This document shows, piece after piece, positions 52,520 through 61,179 of a stretch of 64,000 nt of DNA (the first letter of the stretch is position 1; each line of letters starts with the position of its first letter). The notes beneath the pieces were generated by a model. It worked only from the letters and a program-made list of their open reading frames with translations, was not told where the DNA came from and did no database searches. The stretch covers positions 1-64,000 of the forward strand of contig JAJPES010000056.1 in NCBI GenBank assembly GCA_021166725.1. The letters run 5' to 3'. Source of the DNA: Burkholderiaceae bacterium. Its GTDB lineage: Bacteria > Pseudomonadota > Gammaproteobacteria > Burkholderiales > Burkholderiaceae_E. A program made the translations under genes and the position numbers.

Positions 52520-54199
52520 TCAGGCCTCTCCCCGAGACATGGCGGCGACGATCGCGTCCGCGGCGCGGATCGCCAACGCCTCGATCGTCAGCGACGGCGA
52601 CTCGCCGCCGCCCGAGCTCGGAAACACGCTCGCATCGGCAACGTAGAGGTTGCGCCACCGATGTGCGCGCCCCATGGGGTCGACCACCGCATCCTCCTCG
52701 CTCGCGCCCATGCGGCAGGTGCCGAACACGTGCGTGGCGCTGAAATGGTCCCAAGTGCCGAATTCCTCTACGAGTTCGCGCGCGCCTGCCGCACGCACGA
52801 TCTCGCGACACATCGTCGCCATGAAGCGCAGGCGGCGGAGCTCGCCCGGGGGAAGAAGACTGTGGATGCGTGCGACGGGGTCGCCCGCCTCGTCGTGTTC
52901 GGCGGGATCGAGGTCAACATACGAGCCTTCGTTCGGTAACGACTCGCCGATCGCGCTCACCGAGAGCAGCCGTCCGAAACGATCGCGCATTGCGCGCTTG
53001 TGCGCGCCGCCCCAGCCGGCGATCGCGCGCGTCGCGTAGGCGATCGGACCGACGAAGCCGGCATCGATGACACCGGCGGCGAAGCGACAACCCCCTGCCG
53101 TGCCGGCAATCGAGTCGGGCGCGTTGTGCGTCCAGCTCACGATGTCCGACGGCACGCCGCGGAAGCTGCCCAGCGCTTCCGGATGCAGGCCGGTCGAGGA
53201 CCACGAGAGCGTCTCCATGAAATGGCGCCCGACGAGGCCGCTCTCGTTCGCAAGGCCGTGTGGCGCGTACGCACCCTGCGACAACAGCAGCAGCCGGGGC
53301 GTTTCCACCGCTCCGCAGGCGAGCACGAGCACGCGCGTGCGGATGCGCTCGTTGCGGCCTTCGTTCTCGACGACGACCGAGCGAATACGCCCGTCGGCGC
53401 CGGGTTCGAGCCGCCGCACGGGCGCATCGGTGCGCAGCGTGCAGCGACCGCTCTCGCGTGCCTTGCGCACGAAAGTGACGTCGACGCTTCCCTTGTCGTT
53501 GCGCGGACAGCCGCGCAGACAATTTGCGCAGTGGTTGCAGCCGGGCCTGCCGTCGTAGGGCTGCGACAGGATCGCCTGCGAGTTCGCCTCCCATTGCATG
53601 CCGAGTGCTGCGCCGGTCGCTGCGAGGCGCCGACTTGCGTAGCTGATCGGATGTGCCGGCAGCGGATGTTCGCTGCGTCGCCGACGCAGCGAGCGCGTGC
53701 CGGGACCGGCGACGCCGACGATGCGTTCGGCGATCTCGTAATACGGCTCGAGCGCATCGTAGCCGAAGGGCCAGTCGGCCGCCACGCCGAAACGCGTGCG
53801 CATGTACATCGACTCCGGATGCAGACGATGCGCATCGCCCTGGAAATGCAGCGTCGAGCCGCCGACGCCACGCACGTGATGATAGCGATCGGCCTTGCGT
53901 CGCTCGCCCGGATTCGTCGCGCCGATCACGGCGTTCCAGCTGCGCAGGTCGTTCCACGCCGGATCGAGGGCCTGCATCGGCGCGTAGATGTAGCGTCCCT
54001 GGTGGCGTGCCTTGCCGACGGGAAACGGCGCTCGTTCCCAGTCGCTTCGATGCAGTCGGTAGTCGGCAAGCGGATCGAAGACGGGGCCCGCCTCGAGCAG
54101 GAGCACTTTCGCCCCTTTCGCGCAGAGTGCCCAGGCAGCGGCGCCGCCGCCCGCGCCGGCGCCGACGATCACCACATCGAAGTCGCGATCGTCGCTCAT
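52520..54199 (-). CDS. GMC oxidoreductase with Cys-rich cluster motif (FAD-dependent dehydrogenase alpha subunit)
   Basis: A 559-residue flavoprotein. FAD loop VVIVGAGAGGGAAAWALCAK near the start, GMC signature near HHVRGVGGSTLHFQGDAHRL, and C-terminal GTCRMGASEEDAVVDPMGRA with NLYVADASVFPSSGGGESPS. A cysteine motif C-x2-C-x2-C-x3-C occurs in GCNHCANCLRGCPRNDKGS, as in the iron-sulfur-containing alpha subunit of bacterial FAD glucose dehydrogenases. The small subunit is encoded immediately upstream (ATGA overlap). The usual cytochrome c partner is missing. The substrate is probably a sugar or polyol. Confidence 0.9.
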   Translation of the reverse strand: MSDDRDFDVVIVGAGAGGGAAAWALCAKGAKVLLLEAGPVFDPLADYRLHRSDWERAPFPVGKARHQGRYIYAPMQALDPAWNDLRSWNAVIGATNPGERRKADRYHHVRGVGGSTLHFQGDAHRLHPESMYMRTRFGVAADWPFGYDALEPYYEIAERIVGVAGPGTRSLRRRRSEHPLPAHPISYASRRLAATGAALGMQWEANSQAILSQPYDGRPGCNHCANCLRGCPRNDKGSVDVTFVRKARESGRCTLRTDAPVRRLEPGADGRIRSVVVENEGRNERIRTRVLVLACGAVETPRLLLLSQGAYAPHGLANESGLVGRHFMETLSWSSTGLHPEALGSFRGVPSDIVSWTHNAPDSIAGTAGGCRFAAGVIDAGFVGPIAYATRAIAGWGGAHKRAMRDRFGRLLSVSAIGESLPNEGSYVDLDPAEHDEAGDPVARIHSLLPPGELRRLRFMATMCREIVRAAGARELVEEFGTWDHFSATHVFGTCRMGASEEDAVVDPMGRAHRWRNLYVADASVFPSSGGGESPSLTIEALAIRAADAIVAAMSRGEA

Positions 54200-54723
54200 G
54201 CCCTTCCCGCGGCCGGCGGGCTCGCGTAGCCGGGGAAGCCAGCGGGCTGCGGCGGGCCGTCGAAGCCGAGCGAGGGCCAGCTCTCGGTTCGCACGTAATA
54301 CGCGGTCATCGTCGCGCTGCGCAGCATGCGGAACACGCGTGCAGGTGCACTCGTGCCCTGTGCCGCTTCCATCCGTTCGAGCAGCGCGATCTGTCGAGAC
54401 TCGTCTAGCGCAAGGAACTCCTTGCCTGCATCGGTACCTGCCTGCGCGTCGAGCCATGCGACGGCCTCGGCCACCCACCGGGAATCCCAGCGCTTCTTCT
54501 CGATGTCGGCGAGCAGCTCGCGATCGATGCCGAGCCGAAGCGCGCCCGGCGTTTCGTCGGAAGGAACGAGCAGGTCGACGATGCGCGAGACGACCGCACG
54601 CTCGAGGTCGGTGATCGGTACGAGCCGCATGCGCAGGCGCCGGGGCAGCGCGAACAGGCCCGCGCCGGGCAGCACCGCGCCCGACGTCGTGAGCTTCAGC
54701 CAGCTTCTGCGGTTGAGCGGCAC
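54196..54723 (-). CDS. Gluconate 2-dehydrogenase subunit 3 family protein (Tat-exported)
   Basis: A 175-residue protein from GTG 54723 with GAGGA upstream. The N-terminus VPLNRRSWLKLTTSGAVLPG has a twin-arginine motif (NRRSWLK), which normally carries the folded catalytic subunit out with it. RAVVSRIVDLLVPSDETPGA and ALLERMEAA match the subunit 3 family. An internal ATG (MRLVPIT) would remove the Tat signal, so GTG was preferred. It precedes the GMC subunit in an ATGA overlap, in the alpha-gamma arrangement of FAD glucose dehydrogenase. Confidence 0.88.
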   Translation of the reverse strand: MPLNRRSWLKLTTSGAVLPGAGLFALPRRLRMRLVPITDLERAVVSRIVDLLVPSDETPGALRLGIDRELLADIEKKRWDSRWVAEAVAWLDAQAGTDAGKEFLALDESRQIALLERMEAAQGTSAPARVFRMLRSATMTAYYVRTESWPSLGFDGPPQPAGFPGYASPPAAGRA

Positions 54724-54924
54724 CGATCGTCCTCGACGGGCCGAGTCTGCCCCGAAACCGCAACGGCTTCCACTCTCGCGACCCCACGGGGCTTCTTCGA
54801 GGCTACGAACCGGAAAAGGTTCACATCCTTTCCCTCGGGAGCAACCCTGCGGCTCTGCATCGACGCGAGCTGACGCTACCATTGGCAGGAGCCGGCGCGA
54901 GTCGCCGGCGTTCGCCTCAGTCAC

Positions 54925-56160
54925 GTGATCCAGCCGCGCCTGATCGTCTATTCGAGCCTCTTCCCCAGCGCCGCAGCGCCTACCGCCGGTACGTTCATCC
55001 GCGAGCGGATGTTCCGCGTGGGCAAGCGCATTCCGATCGTCGTCGTCGCGCCGCAGGCGTGGTCCCCGTTCGATGCGCTCATCCGCTTTTTCCGGCCCGA
55101 CTTTCGTCCGAGCGCGGTGGGTCACGAGAAGATGGACGGCATCGACGTGTATCGACCACGGTGGCTGTCGTTGCCCGGTATCGGCAAGCGCTTCGACGGA
55201 TGGCTGATGGCGCTGTGCACGGAGGCGTGCGTGCGCCGTGTTCATCGCCGTTTCGGTGCAACGGCAATCGACGCTCATTTCCTGTACCCCGACGGCTGGG
55301 CGGCGACTCGCATCGCGCAGCGGCTCGCACTGCCCGTGACGATCACGATCCGCGGCAGCAAGGACGAATGGTTGATCGGTACCTCGCGCGAAAAGGGACT
55401 CCGTCAGGCGATGGCGCGTGCGACGAAGCTTTTCTCTGTCTCGCGCGCGCTCGCGGACAACGTTGCGCACGCCCTCGGCGTTGCGCCCGCGAAGGTGTCG
55501 GTGATCGGAAACGGCGTCGACGCCGATCGCTTCACGCCGGTCGATCGCACCGAGGCGCGGCGCAGGCTGGGTCTCGCCGCGGACGCTCCGGTGCTGATCG
55601 GCGTCGGAAACCTCGTTCCCAGCAAGGGGTTTCAGCGCGTCATCGCTCTGTTGCCCCGGTTGCGCGAGCGGCACCCGGGGCTCGTCTACCTGATCGTCGG
55701 CGGCGGAGCCACGCAGGGCGACCTGCGCGCAACACTGGAAGCGCAGGCCCGCGCGTGCGGCGTCGCGGACGCGGTGCGCTTCTGCGGCCGGCAACTGCCG
55801 GACGAGTTGCGTTGGTTCTACGGTGCGGCCGACGTCTTCGTGCTCGCCACCGAATTCGAGGGCTGGGCGAACGTGTTCCTGGAAGCGATGGCCTGCGGCC
55901 TGCCGGTCGTGAGCACCCGCGTGGGCGGCAATGCGGAGGTCGTCATGGAGCCAGACACCGGGGAACTGGTCGACTGGTGGGATGAAGACGCATTCGCCGA
56001 GGCGATCGAGCGGGCGTTGACGCGCCGCTGGGATCGCGCTGCGATCCTCGCGTATGCGCGCTCACAGGCTTGGGACGAACGCGTCGAGCGGCTCGTTGCC
56101 GAGTTCCGCCGATTGACGGCACCCGGCGAGCCCGCCATGCTCGTGGCCACGAGGAGCTGA
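54925..56160 (+). CDS. Glycosyltransferase family 4 protein
   Basis: A 411-residue GT-B enzyme from GTG 54925. N-terminal domain: LIVYSSLFPSAAAPTAGTFI RERM and YPDGWAATRIAQRLALPVTI; C-terminal nucleotide-sugar domain: PVLIGVGNLVPSKGFQRVIA then EFEGWANVFLEAMACGLPVV (EX7E motif) and STRVGGNAEVV. It transfers a sugar onto a growing exopolysaccharide repeat unit. First gene of the plus-strand polysaccharide run, 201 bp from the divergent dehydrogenase. Seven bp separate it from the next glycosyltransferase. Confidence 0.93.
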   Translation: MIQPRLIVYSSLFPSAAAPTAGTFIRERMFRVGKRIPIVVVAPQAWSPFDALIRFFRPDFRPSAVGHEKMDGIDVYRPRWLSLPGIGKRFDGWLMALCTEACVRRVHRRFGATAIDAHFLYPDGWAATRIAQRLALPVTITIRGSKDEWLIGTSREKGLRQAMARATKLFSVSRALADNVAHALGVAPAKVSVIGNGVDADRFTPVDRTEARRRLGLAADAPVLIGVGNLVPSKGFQRVIALLPRLRERHPGLVYLIVGGGATQGDLRATLEAQARACGVADAVRFCGRQLPDELRWFYGAADVFVLATEFEGWANVFLEAMACGLPVVSTRVGGNAEVVMEPDTGELVDWWDEDAFAEAIERALTRRWDRAAILAYARSQAWDERVERLVAEFRRLTAPGEPAMLVATRS

Positions 56161-56167
56161 ATCGGGC

Positions 56168-57481
56168 ATGACCGAGAAGATCCTGCATGTTCTCGACCAC
56201 TCGATTCCGCTGCACAGCGGGTACGCCTTTCGCTCGAGGTCGATCATCCTGGCGCAGCGCGAACTCGGCTGGCAAACCGTGCATCTCACGTCGGCCAAGC
56301 ATGCGGGGTTCGCGCGCGGCGGCAGCCCGCTATCGCGGGAAACCATCGACGGGCTCGTCTTTCATCGCACCTTTCCCGGCAGGCTCGCGCATTTCCCGGT
56401 GCTTCGGCAATGGGATGTCGTGCAAACGCTCGCGCGGCGCATCGTGGCCGTCGCTCGCAGAGAAGGTGTCGACATCCTGCATGCGCACTCGCCATCGCTG
56501 AACGGGCTGGCTGCACTGCAGGCCGGACGCGAACTGGATCTTCCGGTGGTCTATGAGGTGCGCGCTCTGTGGGAGGACGCAGCCGTAGACCACGGCACAT
56601 CGCGTCCGGGCGGCTTGCGATACCGGCTCTCCCGCGCGCTGGAGACGCACGTCGTACGCAAGGTCGACGCCGTCACCTGCATCTGCGACGGTCTTCGCTC
56701 GGAAATCCTGGCGCGCGGCGTCGACGCGGAGCGCTTGACGGTAATTCCCAATGCGGTGGACATCGAGCAGTTTCCCCCGATCGGCGAGCGCACCCGGGCA
56801 CTCGAGTCGGAGTACGACCTCAGTGGAAAACAGGTACTCGGCTTCATGGGGTCCTTCTACGGGTACGAGGGTCTGGATCTGCTGATTGCCGCGTTGCCCG
56901 CAATCCTTCGCATACGGCCGAACACGCGGCTGCTGCTGGTCGGCGGCGGGCCGCAGGAAGGCGCGTTGCGCGCCCAGGCCGCAAGGCTCGGCGTGGCGAA
57001 CCAGGTGATCTTCACCGGACGCGTCCCGCATGGGCGCGTGCCGCTGTATTCGTCGCTCGTCGACGTCTTCGTGTTTCCCCGCAAGCCGATGCGACTCACC
57101 GAACTCGTCACGCCGCTCAAGCCGCTCGAAGCGATGGCACAGCGCCGTCTGGTACTCGCCTCCGACGTCGGCGGGCATCGAGAACTGATCGAGCACGGCA
57201 AGACCGGCTTGCTGTTTCGGCACAGCAGCGTCGATTCGCTCGCGCAGGCCGCGTCGGATGCGCTCGCGCGTCTCGGCGCTCTGGACGGCGTGCTCGATCG
57301 CGCGCGCGCCTTCGTCGAGGGGGAACGGACCTGGCGCTCATCGGTGGAACGCTATCGCGACGTCTATCGGCGAGTGCGCGCCGCGAGGGGCCTCGGCACC
57401 GATCCGGGCGCCGGTCCGGAAGCGAGGATGACGCCCGCGAACGACCCGCTGGTAGGCCCGAGCGGTTCGGCCGAGACGTGA
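56168..57481 (+). CDS. Exosortase A system-associated glycosyltransferase (GT4)
   Basis: A 437-residue GT4 enzyme. The opening KILHVLDHSIPLHSGYAFRS R and GWQTVHLTSAKH is highly characteristic of the glycosyltransferase linked to exosortase A/PEP-CTERM loci (TIGR04063-like, from memory). The C-terminal domain has FMGSFYGYEGLDLLIAALPA and the TPLKPLEAMAQRRLVLASDV acidic motif. It ends in a GTGA overlap with the beta-helix gene. Supports an EPS locus of the exosortase type. Confidence 0.92.
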   Translation: MTEKILHVLDHSIPLHSGYAFRSRSIILAQRELGWQTVHLTSAKHAGFARGGSPLSRETIDGLVFHRTFPGRLAHFPVLRQWDVVQTLARRIVAVARREGVDILHAHSPSLNGLAALQAGRELDLPVVYEVRALWEDAAVDHGTSRPGGLRYRLSRALETHVVRKVDAVTCICDGLRSEILARGVDAERLTVIPNAVDIEQFPPIGERTRALESEYDLSGKQVLGFMGSFYGYEGLDLLIAALPAILRIRPNTRLLLVGGGPQEGALRAQAARLGVANQVIFTGRVPHGRVPLYSSLVDVFVFPRKPMRLTELVTPLKPLEAMAQRRLVLASDVGGHRELIEHGKTGLLFRHSSVDSLAQAASDALARLGALDGVLDRARAFVEGERTWRSSVERYRDVYRRVRAARGLGTDPGAGPEARMTPANDPLVGPSGSAET

Positions 57482-58509
57482 GGCCGGGACGTCGCGCAGC
57501 GACCGCTCTGCCGCTTGCCCTGGGCTTCGCAGCGCTCGCGCGAACCGGCGCCGCGGCGCCCGCGGGGCGTACTGCGGGCCCGGTGGCGGAGCGCGCACCG
57601 GCGAAACGCACGATTCGAGTCGGATCCGGCGGAGATGTGCGCACGATCGCACAGGCTGCGTCGATCGCAGGCGACGGCGACGTCGTCGAGGTCGAGGCAG
57701 GAACCTATTCCGGCGACGTAGCCGTCTGGCGCCAGGCTTCGCTTGCGATCCGGGCGGTCGGTGGACGTGTGCGCCTGATTGCAGACGGGGCGAGCGCCGA
57801 AGAGAAGGCCATCTGGGTCATCCGCAACGGTGATTTCACGATCGAAGGATTCGAATTCGCAGGTGCGCGGGTTCCGGATGGAAACGGCGCGGGTATCCGC
57901 TTCGAACGCGGACGGCTGACCGTTCGCGATTCGCGCTTCCTGGACAACCAGATGGGGTTGCTCACCGGCAACGACGCCGGTTCGCGACTGATCGTGGAGC
58001 GCTGCGAGTTCAGCGGTCCGGTCGACGGCGCGCACTGGTATCACAACCTGTACGTCGGATTGATCGACAGCCTCGTCGTGCGCGAGAGCTGGTCACACAG
58101 CGCACGCGTCGGACACCTGTTGAAATCGAGGGCGCGGGTGAATCACGTGGTCGACAGTCGGCTCGTCGACGGCGACGGCACCGCGAGCTACGAGCTCGAG
58201 TTTCCGAACGGCGGAATCGCTCGCGTGCATGCAAACCTCATCGAGCAGTCGCCGCGTTCGAGCAATCCGGTCATCGTTTCGATCGGCGCCGAGGGGTACC
58301 GTTGGCCGGTGAACGAACTCGACATGAGCGACAACACGGTGGTGAACCGACGGCACGGTGCGGCGGTCTTCGTGCGCGCCGCCCTGGGACCGCTGCGCGC
58401 AACGCTCACGGGCAATACCTGGGTGGGGCGGGGGCAATTGGAGCTGCCGATCGAATACCGCGAGTCGGGGAATCGAAAGGTCGGCCTTGCCGACCACGCT
58501 CGCCGATGA
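57478..58509 (+). CDS. Right-handed parallel beta-helix repeat protein
   Basis: A 343-residue protein from GTG 57478. A signal-like hydrophobic start (ATALPLALGFAALARTGAAA) precedes beta-helix coils: TIRVGSGGDVRTIAQAASIA, VVEVEAGTYSGDVAVWRQAS, DFTIEGFEFAGARVPDGNGA and LTVRDSRFLDNQMGLLTGND. The fold is that of pectate lyase-like polysaccharide lyases and epimerases. It is probably a periplasmic enzyme acting on the polysaccharide made here. Overlaps both neighbours by 4 bp (GTGA and ATGA). Confidence 0.85.
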   Translation: MRPGRRAATALPLALGFAALARTGAAAPAGRTAGPVAERAPAKRTIRVGSGGDVRTIAQAASIAGDGDVVEVEAGTYSGDVAVWRQASLAIRAVGGRVRLIADGASAEEKAIWVIRNGDFTIEGFEFAGARVPDGNGAGIRFERGRLTVRDSRFLDNQMGLLTGNDAGSRLIVERCEFSGPVDGAHWYHNLYVGLIDSLVVRESWSHSARVGHLLKSRARVNHVVDSRLVDGDGTASYELEFPNGGIARVHANLIEQSPRSSNPVIVSIGAEGYRWPVNELDMSDNTVVNRRHGAAVFVRAALGPLRATLTGNTWVGRGQLELPIEYRESGNRKVGLADHARR

Positions 58510-60275
58510 CGATCGGCGCGCTTTCGGTTTGCCTCGGCGACGACGCGGCCGCGCAGGCTCGCGCGGTCCGCTCTTTCGAGCAGCAGGGCTTCGTTCCGTC
58601 GTTTCGACGGCAATGGAGCGGCGGTTCGGCGCAGCTTTGGCTGAATCGGGAGCGGGGCGGGAAGGCGACGGCGGTTCAGACCGCGTACGGCACGGCGTGT
58701 TCCGTGGGCCCGCTGTGGTACCGCGGCGCATTCGGGCAGGCGGCGCTCGAGCGCCTTCTGTTCGATGCGACGGCCGCGGGCGACGGGGCGCAAGGCGTCG
58801 ACGTACGGATTCCGCGCATCGACGAGACCGCGCTGCGCGGAAACTTCGCGCTCTTCCTCGAGACGTCACGCGGCCGCTGGTTGCTCAACGACCCGCTTGG
58901 CTTCGTGCGCATCCATCGAAGCCCCGACGGCAACTTCCACGGAACGAGCTGGCTGGCGACCCTTGCGTATGCCGGTACCACGACGCTGGATGCAGCGGCC
59001 GCCGCCGAGTACGTGCTGCTTGGCGCTTCGCATTCCGAGCGAACGCCGTTTGCCGGCGTCACGCGCCTGCCGCTCGGCCACCTCTTCGATCTTCAGGCGA
59101 AAGAGGACCGCCCGCGCTTCGCAGACGGACTCGCGCCCGCACCGCACGTTCGGTACGACTCGTTCGATGACGCGCTCGCGTCGATCGGCGCACAACTCGC
59201 GATCACCTTCGACGAGATCACGGCCGCCTTCCCCGGGCAAACGAGCGCCGCACTCTCGGGTGGTTTCGACTCGCGCCTGATCGTTGCCTCGTTGCTGGCC
59301 AAGGGCGAGCAGCCGCGGCTGTTCGTCTACGGTTCCGACACCAGCGACGACGTGCGCATCGCCCGCGAGATCGCCAATGGCGAGAAGCTGCCATTGCGCT
59401 GCTTTGACAAGTCGACGATGAACGAGCCCCTGCCCGAGTGCGAGGTCGAGGATCTCGTGCGCAACGCGCTCTTCTTCGACGGATTGCCGAACGACGGCAT
59501 CTACGATCGCGGGGCCGACAGGCTTACGCGCCTGGAGCAGAACGCGGACGGCTTTATTGCATTGAACGGCGGCGGCGGCGAAATCTTCCGCAACTTCTTT
59601 CACCTGCCCGATCGCACATACCGGCCGATAGACATCGTCCACGCCTTCTATCGCGGCTTCGACCCGATGGCGTTTCGCGACGCAGGCGGGCTTTCCGCCT
59701 ACGAGCACGGACTGGCAGCATCGATCGCGCGCGCCGCGGGCCTGGCGGCATCCGACGATCCGCTGCGGCAGCGAATGACTCGTGAACAGGTCGAGCTCGT
59801 GTACCCGTTCTTTCGCTGCCATCACTGGATGAGCGTGAACAACAGCCTGTCGATCCGCTATGGTCATTTCGCTACGCCGCTCGTCGATCTCCAGCTGGTT
59901 CGGCAGGCAGTAGCGCTGCCGTTGGCCTGGAAGAACGCCGGCGCTTTCGAGAGCCGCCTGATCGCCGAACGACACGCGGGTGTCGCCCGGCACGCGTCGA
60001 GCTACGGATTTCGCATTGCCGACGGCCCCGATGCGCGCGCGCGCCGCAGCGAGTGGCTGCACGGGCTGCGGCCGGTGACTTTACGGCCGCACATCGCGGC
60101 GCTGGGCCGCCGATTGCGGCGCGATCGGGTGTCGCCGGAACGCATTGCGAAGTGGCGCGCCAGGCTGCCCGGCGAATGGCGGCTCGATCCGGTGCTCGAC
60201 CTCGCTCGTCTCTCGGCCGACGGCGCGTTCGAGCGTGCGCTCTCCGTCGAGATCGTTGCTCGGGAGCTCGCATGA
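58506..60275 (+). CDS. Asparagine synthetase B homologue lacking the glutaminase cysteine
   Basis: A 589-residue protein with a full AsnB-like layout. The ATP pyrophosphatase loop is SAALSGGFDSRLIV (SGGFDSR at 251-257), and FIALNGGGGEIFRNFF is the usual GxGGDE-type segment. The N-terminal domain keeps FALFLETSRGRWLLNDPLGF but begins MTIGALSV, with Thr rather than Cys at position 2, so a normal glutaminase site is absent. Ammonia or a different amine donor may be used, or Thr2 may act after Met removal (speculative). Probably amidates a sugar carboxylate or a peptide in this locus. Confidence 0.85.
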   Translation: MTIGALSVCLGDDAAAQARAVRSFEQQGFVPSFRRQWSGGSAQLWLNRERGGKATAVQTAYGTACSVGPLWYRGAFGQAALERLLFDATAAGDGAQGVDVRIPRIDETALRGNFALFLETSRGRWLLNDPLGFVRIHRSPDGNFHGTSWLATLAYAGTTTLDAAAAAEYVLLGASHSERTPFAGVTRLPLGHLFDLQAKEDRPRFADGLAPAPHVRYDSFDDALASIGAQLAITFDEITAAFPGQTSAALSGGFDSRLIVASLLAKGEQPRLFVYGSDTSDDVRIAREIANGEKLPLRCFDKSTMNEPLPECEVEDLVRNALFFDGLPNDGIYDRGADRLTRLEQNADGFIALNGGGGEIFRNFFHLPDRTYRPIDIVHAFYRGFDPMAFRDAGGLSAYEHGLAASIARAAGLAASDDPLRQRMTREQVELVYPFFRCHHWMSVNNSLSIRYGHFATPLVDLQLVRQAVALPLAWKNAGAFESRLIAERHAGVARHASSYGFRIADGPDARARRSEWLHGLRPVTLRPHIAALGRRLRRDRVSPERIAKWRARLPGEWRLDPVLDLARLSADGAFERALSVEIVARELA

Positions 60276-61135
60276 CGGGATTCGACCGCATCGCGCGCTT
60301 CGAGGACTTCGACGGGCACCGCAGTCCCGTGCTGCGCTGGCGGCCGCGAGGCAGGGTGCGCGCCCAGGCGGTGTTCTTTGCGCCCTGGGGCGACGAGATG
60401 AACCAGTCGCGCCGCATGTTCCGGCTCGCTGCCGAGGCGCTGGCAGCGCGCGGCGTCGGTGGCCGGATGTTCGACCTGCTCGGCACCGGCGACAGCAGCG
60501 CGGATTTCCGCGAGGCGACGGTTGCGGCGTGGTTGTCCGATTGCCGGCGGATGGTCGACGCGGCGCAGCGGGAAGGCGGGCCGGTAATCCTGGTCGGCTG
60601 TCGCCTCGGCGTAGCCCTGGCTGTGCAGGCGAGCGAGATGCTCGTGCATCCCGCCGCCTTGCTGGTCGGGTGGGCGCCTGTCCTGCAGGGAAACCAGCAG
60701 CTCGGCGCATTGCTGCGAGTGACAAGGATCGCCCGCATGAACCGGCCGCAGATGCCGGATCCGAAGGCACTGTGGGCGGCAGGCGAACTCGCGTGGCTGG
60801 CCGGCTATCCGGTATCCGCGACGCTCGCGGACCAGCTCGCGGCGCTGGATGCGACGAGTGCACCGCGGGCGGAACGCGCCGCATTGTTCGAATTGCGCGG
60901 CGCGCAGGACGACGCGCCGTTGCACGCCTCGGAAGGATTGCGTCGCCGCGCGCACGCCTGGGCGGCGCGGGGCGTTCCCACGCAGGCGCTTGCGTTGCCG
61001 GGCCCGGCCTTCTGGAACGTCGCCGATCTCGTGGATGTTCCGCGACTGCTCGAGTTGACGGTCGATTGCGTCGAGGAGGCGCTGGAAGGTGTGACTGGTC
61101 ACGTCCTGCGTTCGGAAGTGAAGCAGCCTGACTGA
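60272..61135 (+). CDS. Exosortase A system-associated hydrolase 2-like
   Basis: A 287-residue alpha/beta-hydrolase-like protein. RAQAVFFAPWGDEMNQSRRM, VGGRMFDLLGTGDSSADFRE and VILVGCRLGVALAVQ closely follow the hydrolase 2 pattern (EEMNKSRRM; DLxGxGDSxGDF). The elbow reads GCRLG, again without a plain catalytic serine. It starts in an ATGA overlap with the asparagine-synthetase homologue, and its end is 45 bp from the convergent Mur-ligase/Pth gene. It is more canonical than the copy at 37786-38601. Confidence 0.82.
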   Translation: MTGFDRIARFEDFDGHRSPVLRWRPRGRVRAQAVFFAPWGDEMNQSRRMFRLAAEALAARGVGGRMFDLLGTGDSSADFREATVAAWLSDCRRMVDAAQREGGPVILVGCRLGVALAVQASEMLVHPAALLVGWAPVLQGNQQLGALLRVTRIARMNRPQMPDPKALWAAGELAWLAGYPVSATLADQLAALDATSAPRAERAALFELRGAQDDAPLHASEGLRRRAHAWAARGVPTQALALPGPAFWNVADLVDVPRLLELTVDCVEEALEGVTGHVLRSEVKQPD

Positions 61136-61179
61136 TGCGCATCTGCCGCGGGAGTGGGTCGGTAATGCGGTTTCCTGAG

